The translations under genes were made by a program, and so were the position numbers. The notes beneath the pieces were generated by a model. It did no database searches. It was given only the letters and a program-made list of their open reading frames with translations, and was not told the origin of the DNA. DNA of 64,000 bases from Brettanomyces bruxellensis (lineage: Eukaryota > Ascomycota > Pichiomycetes > Pichiales > Pichiaceae): positions 868,001 to 932,000 of the forward strand of contig NC_054689.1 in NCBI RefSeq assembly GCF_011074885.1. The letters run 5' to 3'. Numbering within the stretch: position 1 is the first letter of the stretch; each line of letters opens with the position of its first letter. Positions 31,818 to 42,949 of this stretch are shown here, one piece after another.

Positions 31818-33596
31818 TCAGTACTGGTGAGTGTGGATGGCATTAACATGCTCGACCTTGACCAAAGGCCGGTACTGGGGCCTCCACATCTGGGACTTGA
31901 CCCAGGCAAGACACTTGTTGAAGTCACGAGGCACCCGGACCTTTCCGCCGCTAGGAGAATCCTCTTTTTCAACGGTCACTAGTCCCTCCTTCAAAGCCTG
32001 GATGATGACAGCAGTGGCGATCCTTGCAGACGTCTCGTCGATCGTCTCCAAGTCCGGAAGCAAGCCTCCCATGTGATCGCGGACTGCCGGAGAAAGAGCA
32101 GCCAACTCGTCAACTGCAGCAGAGATCATCTTGTCGGAAATACTCCTGACACGGGCCAAGACGGCACCCAAGCCGATTCCTGGAAAGGCGACGCAGTTGT
32201 TGTTCTCTGATATCACGTGACCATTGACCGGTGGGAAAGGCGACCCAGTGGCAATTAGTGCATTGTAGTCGGTCCACTCGAGGGCATCCTTAGGGTGGAC
32301 CTCGCAGAGCCTGGTGGGGTTGGAAAGCGGGAATATGATTGGCCGGCGGTTGTACTTGTACATGGTCTTTATGACATTCTCGGTGAAGGCACCGGCCTGG
32401 GTGGAGCAGCCAATCAAAACGGTTGGGTGGATTTTGGCGACGATTTCGACCAAGTTCGTCGCGTCGACGCCGTGCCAGTCGGCGGCCCGGTCCGCGTAGA
32501 GCATCTGGGCATCGGAGGAAACCGGGCCCATGTCGTCGAGAATGAGCCCGTGGCGATCCACGCAGTGGATGTGGGTCCGGGCCTCGTCCCGGTCTGCTCC
32601 GTGCGAAACCATGTGGTTGACGATCTGGTCGGCGATCCCGAGTCCCGCGGAACCGGCCCCGAAGATCACAACTTGGACATCTGCGAGTTTCCGGTTTGTG
32701 ACTTGCAAAGCTGCAGTCATCGACGCCATGGCCACGGCACCTGTACCCTGGATGTCGTCGTTGAAGCACGCGTATCTCTTCTTGTACCTCTCCAAAACGG
32801 GGCGGGCAGTGGTCACACCAAAGTCCTCAAAGTGAATCACCGCGTGAGGATACATGTTGTGCAGAGTGGTCATCACTTTCTCCACAAACGCATCGTACGC
32901 TTCGCCACGCACCCTGGGAAACCGGTTGCCCATGTACAACTCGTCTTTCAGAAGCTTCTTGTTGTTTGTGCCCACGTCCAACACTGCCGAGAGCACTCTT
33001 CCCGGGTGCAACCCACCACAAAGGGTCATCAATGAGGCCTTGGCCACACAGATCCTCACTCCGCCCACTCCCTGGTCCCCGATCCCGAGGATGCCCTCAC
33101 TGTCCGAGATCACTATGTAGTCGATGTCCTTATCCTTGCCGAATGGATGCAACCGATCCTGGATTCCGTCCGGGTCGTTGATATCCAAAAAGCAGCCCTC
33201 GGGTTTCCGGAACCGCGACGAGTACGCGATGATCGCATCGCCCTCCGTCGGCGTGTACACAATGGGGAGAAGCTCTTTGATGTGGTCCCGCACCAACTTG
33301 TAGTACAACACCTTGTTCTGCACACGCATCGACGTGCAGAAGTCACTCTTGGCCAGTCCCGTCTTGAAGAAATGGAGCTGCTTGTAAGCTCTCTCTGCCT
33401 GCTCCTTCAACGTGTTCACAACCGGTGGGAGAAGCCCCGTGAGGTCAAATGCTGCTCTTTCTTCCAATGTGAACGCCGACCCTTTGTTGAAAAGCGAAGA
33501 GTTCAACAAGTTGAACCCGGACACATCGCACTCGATCGGGCCTGTGGCCGTCAACCTCGTCTGCTGCGGAATGTGCTCCTCTGTATCATATGTCAT
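31818..33596 (-). CDS. MAE1: NAD(P)-dependent malic enzyme without mitochondrial presequence
   Basis: This enzyme oxidatively decarboxylates malate to pyruvate. Sequence follows S. cerevisiae Mae1 closely through the Y-T-P-T-E-G-D-A motif, the metal and active-site region H-F-E-D-F-G and F-N-D-D-I-Q-G-T-G, and the nucleotide-binding G-A-G-S-A-G-L-G-I-A-D, to the very C-terminus. The first in-frame ATG is at 33596, giving 592 aa; the frame is open above it only without ATG. The mature homology starts about 13 residues in, so the roughly 80-residue mitochondrial leader of Mae1 (669 aa) is missing. A cytosolic enzyme is inferred unless an upstream exon exists. The gene is GC-rich with biased codons, suggesting strong expression. 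Confidence 0.92.
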   Translation of the reverse strand: MTYDTEEHIPQQTRLTATGPIECDVSGFNLLNSSLFNKGSAFTLEERAAFDLTGLLPPVVNTLKEQAERAYKQLHFFKTGLAKSDFCTSMRVQNKVLYYKLVRDHIKELLPIVYTPTEGDAIIAYSSRFRKPEGCFLDINDPDGIQDRLHPFGKDKDIDYIVISDSEGILGIGDQGVGGVRICVAKASLMTLCGGLHPGRVLSAVLDVGTNNKKLLKDELYMGNRFPRVRGEAYDAFVEKVMTTLHNMYPHAVIHFEDFGVTTARPVLERYKKRYACFNDDIQGTGAVAMASMTAALQVTNRKLADVQVVIFGAGSAGLGIADQIVNHMVSHGADRDEARTHIHCVDRHGLILDDMGPVSSDAQMLYADRAADWHGVDATNLVEIVAKIHPTVLIGCSTQAGAFTENVIKTMYKYNRRPIIFPLSNPTRLCEVHPKDALEWTDYNALIATGSPFPPVNGHVISENNNCVAFPGIGLGAVLARVRSISDKMISAAVDELAALSPAVRDHMGGLLPDLETIDETSARIATAVIIQALKEGLVTVEKEDSPSGGKVRVPRDFNKCLAWVKSQMWRPQYRPLVKVEHVNAIHTHQY

Positions 33597-35968
33597 GCTT
33601 TGATTCGGTGACCAATGCACTCTGAAGTACTCAAAAAGAAATCAAAAAGAAATGAATAGGTACTCAAAGGAATCAAATGTAAAGTAACCAAAAGCACTCA
33701 AATGTAAAGTAACCAAATACTAAATAATCAAACAAATCCACCAACACAAAAACACTAAAGAATAACTACAAACCACTGCATTTCCAAATCTTGGAATTCC
33801 TCCCCAATTTATACCTGCCCCCTGCTTATTGCCAACCTCTAGAAAACATGAAAGCCAGGCCAGAAATTCACCGGCTCGCCGTAGAAAACCGGAACCACCT
33901 GCCTCAGGCAAGATCCCAAATTGGTCTGTTCCGCCCAGGCGAGTGCGATGAGTGAGACTCCGAAATTTTTCGCCGGTGCCGTTTAATCAGATACCTGTTT
34001 GTTCTCTTGTGATTTTTCTCTCAAGCGTTATAATTTTATGCATCTTCTGACTTCTCTTATTGTTGCCTTTACTCCATTGTCGGGGTTTTGCTTCTATCGG
34101 AGAAGTGCGGTTCTCATCGAAATCTCCCTACTTTTTTATTCTTTTGCTCCTTTTTTGAGTCATGCTGTAAGCCCGGACCAGCTCGCTCAACATGTTTTTC
34201 TACCTTTTACTTGAAATAAATTAAAGTTTAACTTTTCAATCTACATCTATTCAAATCTTGTTTATACTTTCTCTCCTTCCTTTCCTTCCTTTCATTTTCT
34301 TCCTTTCCTTTCCTTCTCTTTCCCTTGTCTTTTCCCTAGTGTCCACCTAAGTTCTTATTCTCCCCATCCTGTAATCATGTCAGAAACACCCTTTGTTTAC
34401 TACTTATCTGTTTCCATCTTACTTACTCCAGTAATCCCTTCGTTTCCTTTACTCGATTGTTCTTTCACATTTTTAGAATCTCTCGTGCTATTATGTCTCA
34501 CCATATTTATACGTTCAACATATTATCGCTAGCATTATATCCACGAAATTTTTTTTTTTTTTCACCGCGATATCAGCGTGCTCCCAGGTTTCGGCATTCT
34601 GTTCGGGGATCCTTCCTCCCGATCGACCAAACTGATAGCCCATTCTCGTTTAATTTGTCTCCGTGTACCGGACTTCTCTAATTCCATCCTCTCCGATCTA
34701 TACCTCTCAAATTACTGTTTTATGATTCTCAATTATTTTTGTCTTCCATCTGACTTGTCCCGGAGCACCCGCTTAATGGTTCCTGATACGAGTATATGCT
34801 CTTACTTAGAATAGTTGTGCTGTATGTCTTGTATTTATTCTGCAATAAAGTACTTTTTGATTATTCGTTCAGTACTTTTGAAGTATTTTTTGAAGTCTTA
34901 TATTTTAAAAAGATTTCGGGCTCAGTCTTTCTTTTAAGCTACTGGCGCTAACTACTTTACAAAAATAATCCCTAAATACTTTATCTTGACCCTTAATAAC
35001 ACCTCAGCTTTTCCTTTTCATCATATTCATTTCTTTGCTCTACAATTGCTATCCTGTTTCTTCCTTCCCCACATTCCCTTTAAGTCTACTGTGGCCCTTT
35101 TTTTCATACCTGATGGTGGTTGCAACTCCGTTGGTTACATTTCGCCGACAGAATTCGAAAATTTTTACTTTTCGTGTTCCGGACTAAGGGGTTCATCGCC
35201 CGTAGCAAGCCGGGATAAAAAAATAAAATAAAGAAAATAAAACAAAAACGATATTGATAAATAAACGAAGGGAAAAATAAAATGGATTAATCAAAATAAT
35301 AGATACACAATTAAGTAAATAAAAAAACGGATGAAGATCGATCGACGAGTAAACAAATAAGCTTTTAAGCATCCTTGCACCACTTGCCCCCACGTTTGCT
35401 AACTTTCATTCGCCTCCCAGCACCTGCACATTATTTTTGAACCTTTCGCATAGAATAGAACTACATTAGCCCCGTTATATTTATAGCATGCGTTAATTAC
35501 GTAAACGCTGGTTAATTAAACAAACCACTTGGTATTGAGGTAAATTTTTTTTCTTTCACTTTATTTTTTTTTTGTTTTTTTCTGTTTTTCGTCTCGATAA
35601 GATAAATATTTGTTGAAATCCCGGAATCGTCACAGGTCCCATTTCTAAACCATTTCCTTTTTTGTTTACTTTTGTTGCCCTTTTGTTCCGTTGTTTGCTG
35701 CCAGCTATATATAAGCTGCAGTTTTCACAATTTGCGGATATTCGAAAACAGTCATAGCCTTCACATGAACAGCAAGTTGTGAAATAATCTAATCTAGTCA
35801 ATTAGTCAAATTTCTACTATTGTCGATAGTATTTATTACATTCTCGTGCACTTTTTCCGCAAGGGGGACAACTCGGCTGACTGAAAGCACCTTTGGTCTG
35901 GCTTGATTGATAAATTATTCATCTTAGTCCTTCAGATCGCCTTCTTTTTTTTTTTTTACCTTTTAAAA
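33597..35968. other. Gene-free block of about 2.4 kb with strand-asymmetric composition
   Basis: No gene recognised between the divergent malic enzyme and TPT1 genes. About 34000-35200 is strongly C/T-rich on the plus strand, including a pure TTCC/TTTC tract at about 34265-34330. About 35215-35330 flips to A-rich. A near-perfect palindrome, ATCGATCGAC, lies at 35337-35346. The long C/T strand resembles an extended 5' leader, but no downstream frame fits before TPT1. Confidence 0.5.
35337..35346. promoter_or_regulatory. ATCGATCGAC, near-perfect palindrome copy 4
   Basis: One mismatch from GTCGATCGAC. It lies 623 bases upstream of the TPT1 ATG, beside an A-rich tract. Confidence 0.35.
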
Positions 35969-36820
35969 ATGTCTCTTGCAACAAGTTCAGCACATCCTTC
36001 AAAGCCCCGCCAGGTTTATCACGAACCAACAGGGATGCACCGCCTTGACATCCTCTCGAGGGCATTATCGAAGCTCCTCCGACATCAGGCCGGCCGGGAG
36101 CACATGAATATGGACAAAAGGGGATTTTTGTCATTGTGCGATGTGTTGAACCACCGGTATTTCAAATCTATGAAGGCCACCCCGGAAGACATTTTTCAGG
36201 CGGTGAACATCAACGACAAGAAGCGGTTTAAGATTGTCCAGGTGCAGGATGATGGAATCGATTATGACAATGAGTGTAAGGAGTGCGAGGTACACACTTA
36301 TGTGCAAGGATGTCACTACATGATATGTGCACTACAGGGTCATTCGATAGCATCGGTGACCGACTCATATGGGATGACGGAGATCAAGAAGAACGAGTAT
36401 CCAGAGCAAATAATTCACGGCACATACTACAATAAGCTCAAGAGCATAAAAGAGAGTGGAGGTCTGAGCAGAATGTCCAGAAATCACATTCATTTTGCAG
36501 AAGGTATGCCGAGATACATGAATACCGGAAAGCGGGCCAGAGAAACGCCATGTAAAGAAAATGGAAAGGCTTTGGAGAGCCAGGATAGGGCGGGTGTGCG
36601 GAAGAAGAGACGCGCATCGATTATCAGCGGGATGAGGAAAAATTGCAACGTGATAATATCATTGGATATTGAGAAGGTGAAGAAGAGCGACCTGGTGTTT
36701 TATCGAAGTGGAAATGGGGTGATTCTGTGTCCGGGAGACAAGGATGGACTTGTCAAGCTGGAATACTTTGGAAAAGTGACCGATATGAGCGGCAAAGAGA
36801 TCGATCTAGAGACGATCTAG
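35969..36820 (+). CDS. TPT1: tRNA 2'-phosphotransferase
   Basis: This enzyme removes the splice-junction 2'-phosphate from ligated tRNA, transferring it to NAD+ to give ADP-ribose 1''-2''-cyclic phosphate; it is essential in yeast. The protein is 283 aa from the ATG at 35969 (AAAAATG context); an in-frame ATG at 35903 would add an unlikely Phe-rich leader. The N-terminal R-x-L-S-K-L-L-R-H-Q-A motif, then Q-G-H-S, H-G-T-Y and R-x-H-I-H-F-A define the KptA/Tpt1 fold. A lysine-rich insertion of about 40 residues (about 187-228) separates the last two catalytic motifs from the C-terminal strand block. Confidence 0.94.
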   Translation: MSLATSSAHPSKPRQVYHEPTGMHRLDILSRALSKLLRHQAGREHMNMDKRGFLSLCDVLNHRYFKSMKATPEDIFQAVNINDKKRFKIVQVQDDGIDYDNECKECEVHTYVQGCHYMICALQGHSIASVTDSYGMTEIKKNEYPEQIIHGTYYNKLKSIKESGGLSRMSRNHIHFAEGMPRYMNTGKRARETPCKENGKALESQDRAGVRKKRRASIISGMRKNCNVIISLDIEKVKKSDLVFYRSGNGVILCPGDKDGLVKLEYFGKVTDMSGKEIDLETI

Positions 36821-37966
36821 ATTGGAAAATGTTTTTATGGGCTCGAGGGAGTCTGTATTGTATCTGATGTTTTTGTACTTGTTATTTCTAGTGTAGTTAG
36901 TTATTCTAATCGTATTTGAAGATTATGAGAAGAGTTAAGTGATCTAACAGATGTGGGGGCTATTTCACACAGGCTCAATCAACATTAATTCAGCTTGTTT
37001 AGATACTTGCAAAAAGTTTTCCTATCGATAGAGTCAATGACGCTTATCCAGTTATCATTTGTGTTAGATGTTAACATGCAGACCAATACCCAAGCTTGGT
37101 ATGTGCCCGAAGCAGTTCTAATGCTTATGATATCAAATATGATGTTGATAGGTGCAGGATATTATCAATACCCAGATTCCTCGTTGCTGTTAGTAAACAT
37201 TGTCGCTGAAAAGTTAGATATGTTGGATATGTTGGATATGTTGGATATGTTGGATATGTTGGATATGTTGGATATATTGGTTATTGGATATATTGGTTAT
37301 TGGATATATTGGTTATTGTAATAGTTTTGGTTAATTGGTTTATGTGTGACGCCGATTACTTTATGAAGATTTTGTTATAACTAGTATTGAGTGTTTTTAA
37401 GGCTCCAGAAAAGAAAAGTATAAAAGTAAAAAGAACTAAGTAAGAAGGTAAAAGAACTGGATAAAAAGGGAAAATGCACATGTTTAAATACCTTTGATCC
37501 TTATGAGCGAGGTTTTCTAGGGCATAAACAAGGCAGGGCAGCTTTATGTAGACGCGACTCTCGACGCATCTATTACAGTTATTGGATATATTGGTTATTG
37601 GATATATTGGATATATTGAATATGTTGGACATGTTGTATGATATTGAGATTACCACTGTAATACTTAAAGCGCCTTGTTATTACAGCAGTAATAATCCAT
37701 AATTTGTGTAAAGTATGATATTGTGGCTAATGCCGGCTATATTTTAATCTACACCACTAAGTCTTCATCTACAATCCCAGAACTCTCAAAAGTGCCGTGT
37801 GCAGTAATCGAATAGTCTTATCTTGATTCTCGCACTCTGGCACAAACACTAGATCGATGTTTACACAATATTTCCATGCTACACCGATGTCAAATAATAA
37901 ATGGTATTAATGCTTAGATGCGTTCGCTCATGCAATTCAACTTAGAAAAGTATAGTTCGATAATCG
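36821..37966. repeat. Convergent TPT1/CLA4 region with minisatellite and repeat B
   Basis: Stretch of 1.15 kb. 37214-37318 is a run of TTGGATATG units (at least six) passing into TTGGTTATTGGATATA units. Copy B of the dispersed repeat follows (37347-37577), and the same TTATTGGATATATT units resume at once at 37578-37630. The rest is plain AT-rich 3' sequence. Confidence 0.65.
37347..37577 (+). mobile_element. Dispersed repeat copy B, probable solo LTR
   Basis: A 231-base element starting TGACGCC and ending ATTACA. It has TATAAAAGTAA near 37419, an ATCCTTATGAGCGAGGT block near 37497, GCAGGGCAGCTT near 37534 and GACGCGACTCTCGACG near 37551. It sits inside a minisatellite whose units occur on both sides, which suggests that it inserted there. 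No internal reverse-transcriptase or gag sequence exists nearby, so it would be a solo LTR. Confidence 0.65.
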
Positions 37967-40684
37967 TCAATGGTGCTTCTCCCTGAACTTCAGTAAACCA
38001 GACAGCCCCTCTGTTGAGCAAGCCTTGCGAAAGAAGCGATGAGTCAAAAGCTCAGAGGCAGTTGCCCTGTACTTGACTTCAACGCAGAGACAGACACTCA
38101 AAAAGTCCATCAGCTCGTCACTGAGCCTCTCGGGATGCTTGAGTGTGGGAGTGCCGTTTGAGGCAATCAGATACAGAGCCTTGAGAGGCTCCTCGTTCAA
38201 GTATGGAGGCTCACCTTCAATCATTTCGATGGCCATGATTCCAAGCGACCAGATATCGACTTTGGCATCGTATTCCTTCTGGCGGACAACTTCAGGGGCC
38301 ATCCAGTAGGGAGTACCGACCATGGTCACTCTCTTTGCCTTCTCTGTGGCTAACTTGGCGCAAAAACCAAAGTCGGTGATCTTAACATTGCCGCGGGCAT
38401 CCATGAGAACGTTGTCTGACTTGATGTCTCTATGGATGAAGTTCTTGCTGTGCAAATGCTGCAAACCCTTAGTGGTCTCGAGGCAGATGCGGGCAATCTG
38501 AGGCTCAGTTATCACATCGTTGTTGTCGATGACATCTGTCAAAGAGCCCCCTTCCATGTACTCCATCACCACCCAGAGGTCGTTGCTGCCTCTCAAGTAG
38601 GCCTCGATGAAATTCACGATGTTCTTGTTCTGCGAATCCTTCATCACCAGTATCTCGTTCACTATGAGCTCCTTCCGCGACTGCTTGCTCATGTCAATCT
38701 GCTTGATTGCAACCTGCCTGCCGCCCAACTTCCGATCTCTGGCCAGATAAACTGACCCACTTGCACCCTGGCCTGCCTTCTCCAAAATCTTGAAGTTTGG
38801 AGTCGGATCCTCGTCAGAAACCACTGACCGGAGCTTTTCCATCACTTGGGCCTCAGTAAGCTGGCTTCCTCTTCTTTTATTCCGATGCCTGTAGTGTGCT
38901 TTCTTTGGCGAGCCGTAAGGGTTTGCCTGTGTATGATTTCCATGGTTTTGTGCACTTGCCAAATTTCTGCTGTGGCCTCCTGGACTCATCTGCTTTATCG
39001 GGCTTGCTGCATTTACTACATTTGCTGGCTTTACTGGTTTAGCCAGCTTCATTCCACCTTCCGCCGGAATATTCGGCCGACCCCGCGGAGACTCCACCCC
39101 GTTTGTATTTATTTCACGTTGCCTCATCACCCGAGCCGGAGATACCAGCGGCCTTGTGATAAAGTCCGTCTTCTTGACCCCCGGCTGGACCAGCGGCTTC
39201 TGGTACCTTCCCGCCGGCATCTGCTGCATCTGCTGCATCTTCTGCTGCGTCGGTGGCTTTGGTGCTCTTCTTGTTGGCACATACTTGTTTTTCACTGCAG
39301 AGGACGAGTACGACGGAGTCGTTGCGACAGGCATTTTGCTGCGGACAGGTGTCGATGGTGCAGACATTTCTGAATGTTTTATCAATCCTGAATTTCCTGA
39401 GTTTCCTGTCATTCCTGAATTTCCAGAATTTCCTGTCATTCCTGACACTCCAGACGACCCGTACCCCTGGTAATACCCCCGGCTCGGCACCGCGGCCAAC
39501 GACCTTGCACCAGAACCCACGTTCGGCCTTCCATTCGCTCCAAAATGCGACATCCCGCCATACTCACCCTTTGATGCCGAATAAGGCTTCGTAATCTCGT
39601 TTATAAGCATCTGACCAGCACGGCCACGAACTCTCGAGAGTTGCGAGTTCAAAACTGGCTGCGTGGCATTCACTGCCATTGCTCTAGGCATGTTTGGGCC
39701 CACATTCCTGAAGTTCGTGTTGTTCACGCTGTTATTCACATTACTGCCACTCTTCATGTTCCCACTATTCATGTTGTTCACATTACCATCAGTCGTATAC
39801 CCGACAGGCTTGTCCTGAAACCTGCCATACATCTTTCTGCCCTCATTGTTTCCATACGCGTTCTTAACGTCACTTGCAGCATCCGCCTCCCCACCAGGGT
39901 TATGCTGGGCTTGCTTGGGCGAAAATTTGCCCGAGTACAACAATTCCGGCGTGACCATCTCCGAATAAGTGTTCAAAACATCGATAACTGCACCCGGGTC
40001 GGCGGCAAAGTCCTCGTACGTGATATTTGAGCCCTTGAGAAGAGCTATCCACTCTGGAGGGATACCCTTCACCTTGAACGACCCGTCGATCGGGTCATAC
40101 GACACCTGTGCCTCGTGTGTCACCTTTATGGGCTTCGAAAAGCCCTCCTTGGGGCACTTTGCGAGTATTGAATCGATCCACATGTTGACATCCTGCTCCG
40201 ACTTCACAACGACGAATGTCGACTTGCTCCTGTGGACGATTTCGATGCAGTGAGACCGGATCTGGTTCTTGAAGCATCCCGATATGTGGAGGAGTGGGAT
40301 CCTGTCCCAAAGCTCTGATTTCTCTTCGTTTTTGTACAGTTCCAAGCTCGTTTCGCTCAGTACCATGAATTTTTTTAGCCATCGAAACGACATGATACCT
40401 TCATCTTTCACCTGGACCCATCCGCTTCGCCGGTGCACTGTTGTGTGTATTTTTTGTGCCTGTGGCATTGCCGACGCGAAGTTTGGCTGTGTTAAAGCTG
40501 AAGATCCCGATTCTGTCGATTGCGAATGCCCAGATGCCGATCCGGACGTGAATCCGGACCCCGTCGAATTCGACGAACCCCCGCTTGGTGCCTTTATGTG
40601 CATCCTGCCCATTAGTTGTGATGGTGGTGGTGGGGCGTGTCCAATATGTGTGAATGCCTCCTGTGGTGTTTGTAGGGGCATCAT
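37967..40684 (-). CDS. CLA4: PAK-family protein kinase with PH domain, Cla4
   Basis: This is a Cdc42-activated Ser/Thr kinase acting in septin assembly, budding and cytokinesis. It is 905 aa. A PH domain (about residues 83-177) is followed by a CRIB/PBD (about 181-235, starting I-K-V-T-H-E-A-Q-V). A long Gly/Ser/Asn/Met-rich linker follows, and the kinase domain (about 628-890) has H-R-D-I-K-S-D-N near 750, a D-F-G loop and the G-T-P-Y-W-M-A-P-E activation segment. The PH domain separates Cla4/Skm1 from Ste20. The linker has short N-S-G-x-x-G-M-T-G repeats and several P-x-x-P patches. It is convergent with TPT1. Confidence 0.95.
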   Translation of the reverse strand: MMPLQTPQEAFTHIGHAPPPPSQLMGRMHIKAPSGGSSNSTGSGFTSGSASGHSQSTESGSSALTQPNFASAMPQAQKIHTTVHRRSGWVQVKDEGIMSFRWLKKFMVLSETSLELYKNEEKSELWDRIPLLHISGCFKNQIRSHCIEIVHRSKSTFVVVKSEQDVNMWIDSILAKCPKEGFSKPIKVTHEAQVSYDPIDGSFKVKGIPPEWIALLKGSNITYEDFAADPGAVIDVLNTYSEMVTPELLYSGKFSPKQAQHNPGGEADAASDVKNAYGNNEGRKMYGRFQDKPVGYTTDGNVNNMNSGNMKSGSNVNNSVNNTNFRNVGPNMPRAMAVNATQPVLNSQLSRVRGRAGQMLINEITKPYSASKGEYGGMSHFGANGRPNVGSGARSLAAVPSRGYYQGYGSSGVSGMTGNSGNSGMTGNSGNSGLIKHSEMSAPSTPVRSKMPVATTPSYSSSAVKNKYVPTRRAPKPPTQQKMQQMQQMPAGRYQKPLVQPGVKKTDFITRPLVSPARVMRQREINTNGVESPRGRPNIPAEGGMKLAKPVKPANVVNAASPIKQMSPGGHSRNLASAQNHGNHTQANPYGSPKKAHYRHRNKRRGSQLTEAQVMEKLRSVVSDEDPTPNFKILEKAGQGASGSVYLARDRKLGGRQVAIKQIDMSKQSRKELIVNEILVMKDSQNKNIVNFIEAYLRGSNDLWVVMEYMEGGSLTDVIDNNDVITEPQIARICLETTKGLQHLHSKNFIHRDIKSDNVLMDARGNVKITDFGFCAKLATEKAKRVTMVGTPYWMAPEVVRQKEYDAKVDIWSLGIMAIEMIEGEPPYLNEEPLKALYLIASNGTPTLKHPERLSDELMDFLSVCLCVEVKYRATASELLTHRFFRKACSTEGLSGLLKFREKHH

Positions 40685-42949
40685 TTGAAGAATTGTGTGC
40701 TTGTTGTTTAAATAGTCCTTTTAATATGTTCCTTATCACCCGTTGGATGTATGCAAAAGAACTGGTTGTGTAAATTCGTGTTTATGGCAAGTAGTCTAGA
40801 GTGTTGCCAAGTAGTCGAATGTGCTTTCTCAAAAGCAATGCTCGAATCTGCTGTGGTATGTAGTATCGTGTGGTATAACTTTAGCTAAACGAAGTTGTCT
40901 TCTTCCCTCTGTGTTTTTTGTACTTTATCCAAATGCACAAGTGAAATTTATTCTGTATCTATGATTTGCCTGAAAAAGCGCGTCTGTGCTATTCAAGGCT
41001 TTCAAGATGAGATCAACTTCTCTAGCCTGCAAATACACGTAAGAAGAACAGAGTAATACACAGCCAAACAGACTGGGAGCAAAAGTAAAGGAATGAAATG
41101 AACCAAAATGAAATGAATTGAAAGCAAGATCAGAAATGGGCTCTGTAAGAGAATTCTTAGGATGGAAAAAATTAGTAGAAGCGAATACAATCCAAATTGT
41201 TATTGGAAACAATCCATCACCTGAAGAAAGAATGAGGCAAGATAAAAATAAATAGAAAAACTCAAAGGGGAAAAAATAAATCGCTAGCTAAAAAATTAGG
41301 AAAATCAAAATAAAATTAATTACAAGTAACTGGGGAGTTAAATGCAAATTGGAACGAAAGCTGAATTCAAGTACATCAGGGCAAATACACATGATTCCCC
41401 AATTTCAATATGTAGCTACACATCGCCTACAGAATGGCTTAAGTGGATGTCGATCATATTTCTGGTCGGAATTGTGCTTGTAGCTAGTGTTCGAAACATG
41501 TATGAAGATATCGTAACTATAGGCTCCTATAATTACTTAAAAGCATAGATTGATTGCACCACCCCATCGACACTTTTAAAGATATAACTGGCAGAATACT
41601 GTGTGACTTATCTTTCAAGATATTCAGGTGGAATTTGGTTCGGTTTCACCTTACATAGTCAGTTCATACCTCAATTCAATGTGATATTGCGTAGTCCTTC
41701 TATTATTATGCTTGCTTTCATTCATCTATATATTCTTCGAAAGCAGGACAATTATTATTATATTCTGTGTTACTGCCCCAATGCATAATATTGATTAAGG
41801 TCTATGCTATCTGGCGCTTATTGGGGCTCCTTGGTATTATCCCCGTATTTTTCTTCTTTTTATTTTATCTTTCGGGACTCTTCTGCATTTATTCAGAATT
41901 AGGAAAAACGCGCCTAATTTTCTCGTTCGCCCCTTTAAATCCATCACTCAAATTTTAGTTCGTTCCTCTTGCCTAGATTTTTTTTTCTCGGTATCGCCCC
42001 TTTCAACAGCTTATATTACATGCTTATTATATTCCTTGCCTGCATTCGAACACACATAGCATGGTTTGCTCAATCAACTCATATGATTTGGATTAATTTG
42101 ATCCGTCCTTATGACTTTATAATTTCATATCGCAGATCACTAGCTTCTGTCTCGATACTATTAATTTCAATATTCATTTCCAGGCACCTGTATGCACTCT
42201 TAAATGAAATGCAAACATTCCTGCCAACGGGAAATTTTTTGCGGTATTTCATTTCATTTCTTTTCGACTTGTGCATTATTTTTTTTTTCTACCCCTGGCC
42301 CGATTGTTGTTTTAGCCTCAATCGGGTAATTGGTAGCATTCATAATGCATCTGCCATATTGATAATTTTGTAAGTTTTCGCGCGTCTATTTCAGATCTCA
42401 GTTATCACAAAGATTCGTACTTTTCACCATTGTCTTTCTTCTTGTTCATTTCGCGTACGTAACCGCTTGCGGAAATATCTGTTGCTTTTATTCCGTAATC
42501 GGACGATATGTTGGGTCGAATACGATGACTTTTATTTCAGTTCATGGTGATTGCTTTGTGTCTAGAATTCTGGCAAAGCTCATCAGTCTTTTTTATTGAT
42601 GCGCAGGCCACTTTTATTCGGCTGCAATTCGTGCATCTCCACGTGTATCAAATTCGAATGTTATCTATCCAACTTTGTACATTTCCTGTTTCACCTCGTT
42701 TTCTTTTCTTTCTTTTACTTTTCGAATACATTTCTGTTTTTCCTTCTACTAACATTTTCTGTCCGTGTTGGGCGCCAATATGGTTGAGGCAGTAAATAAG
42801 TTGAATATAACAAATGGTGCGACGGTATGTGGTTATTATTCTAATAATGGCTTAGCTCAGTTTCATTTGTTGTCCTCCTGCTTTTTTATCACTACTCACG
42901 TATTCAGTAATAGTTAACTCCTGTTTTCGTTTTCCTTATCTCCGCTTTT
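40685..42949. other. Gene-free block of about 2.3 kb upstream of CLA4
   Basis: No gene recognised. About 41040-41335 is purine-rich on the plus strand, fitting the C/T-rich leader of the minus-strand CLA4. About 41640-42950 is by contrast T/C-rich on the plus strand although no plus-strand gene follows. A 68-codon plus frame (41342-41548) with one hydrophobic stretch is the only candidate and is weak. Confidence 0.5.

Noticed and set aside
33597..33620. Longer malic enzyme N-terminus from a GTG codon
   Set aside because: Yeast nuclear genes start at ATG. The extra eight codons add no targeting signal, so the ATG at 33596 was used. The same logic set the starts of SGF73 and MSH3.
36995..37321. 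108-codon frame ending in L-D-M repeats
   Set aside because: Its C-terminal half is translated minisatellite and the first half has no recognisable features.
41342..41548. 68-codon plus-strand frame with a hydrophobic stretch
   Set aside because: Short, no family match, AT-rich surroundings where such frames arise by chance.
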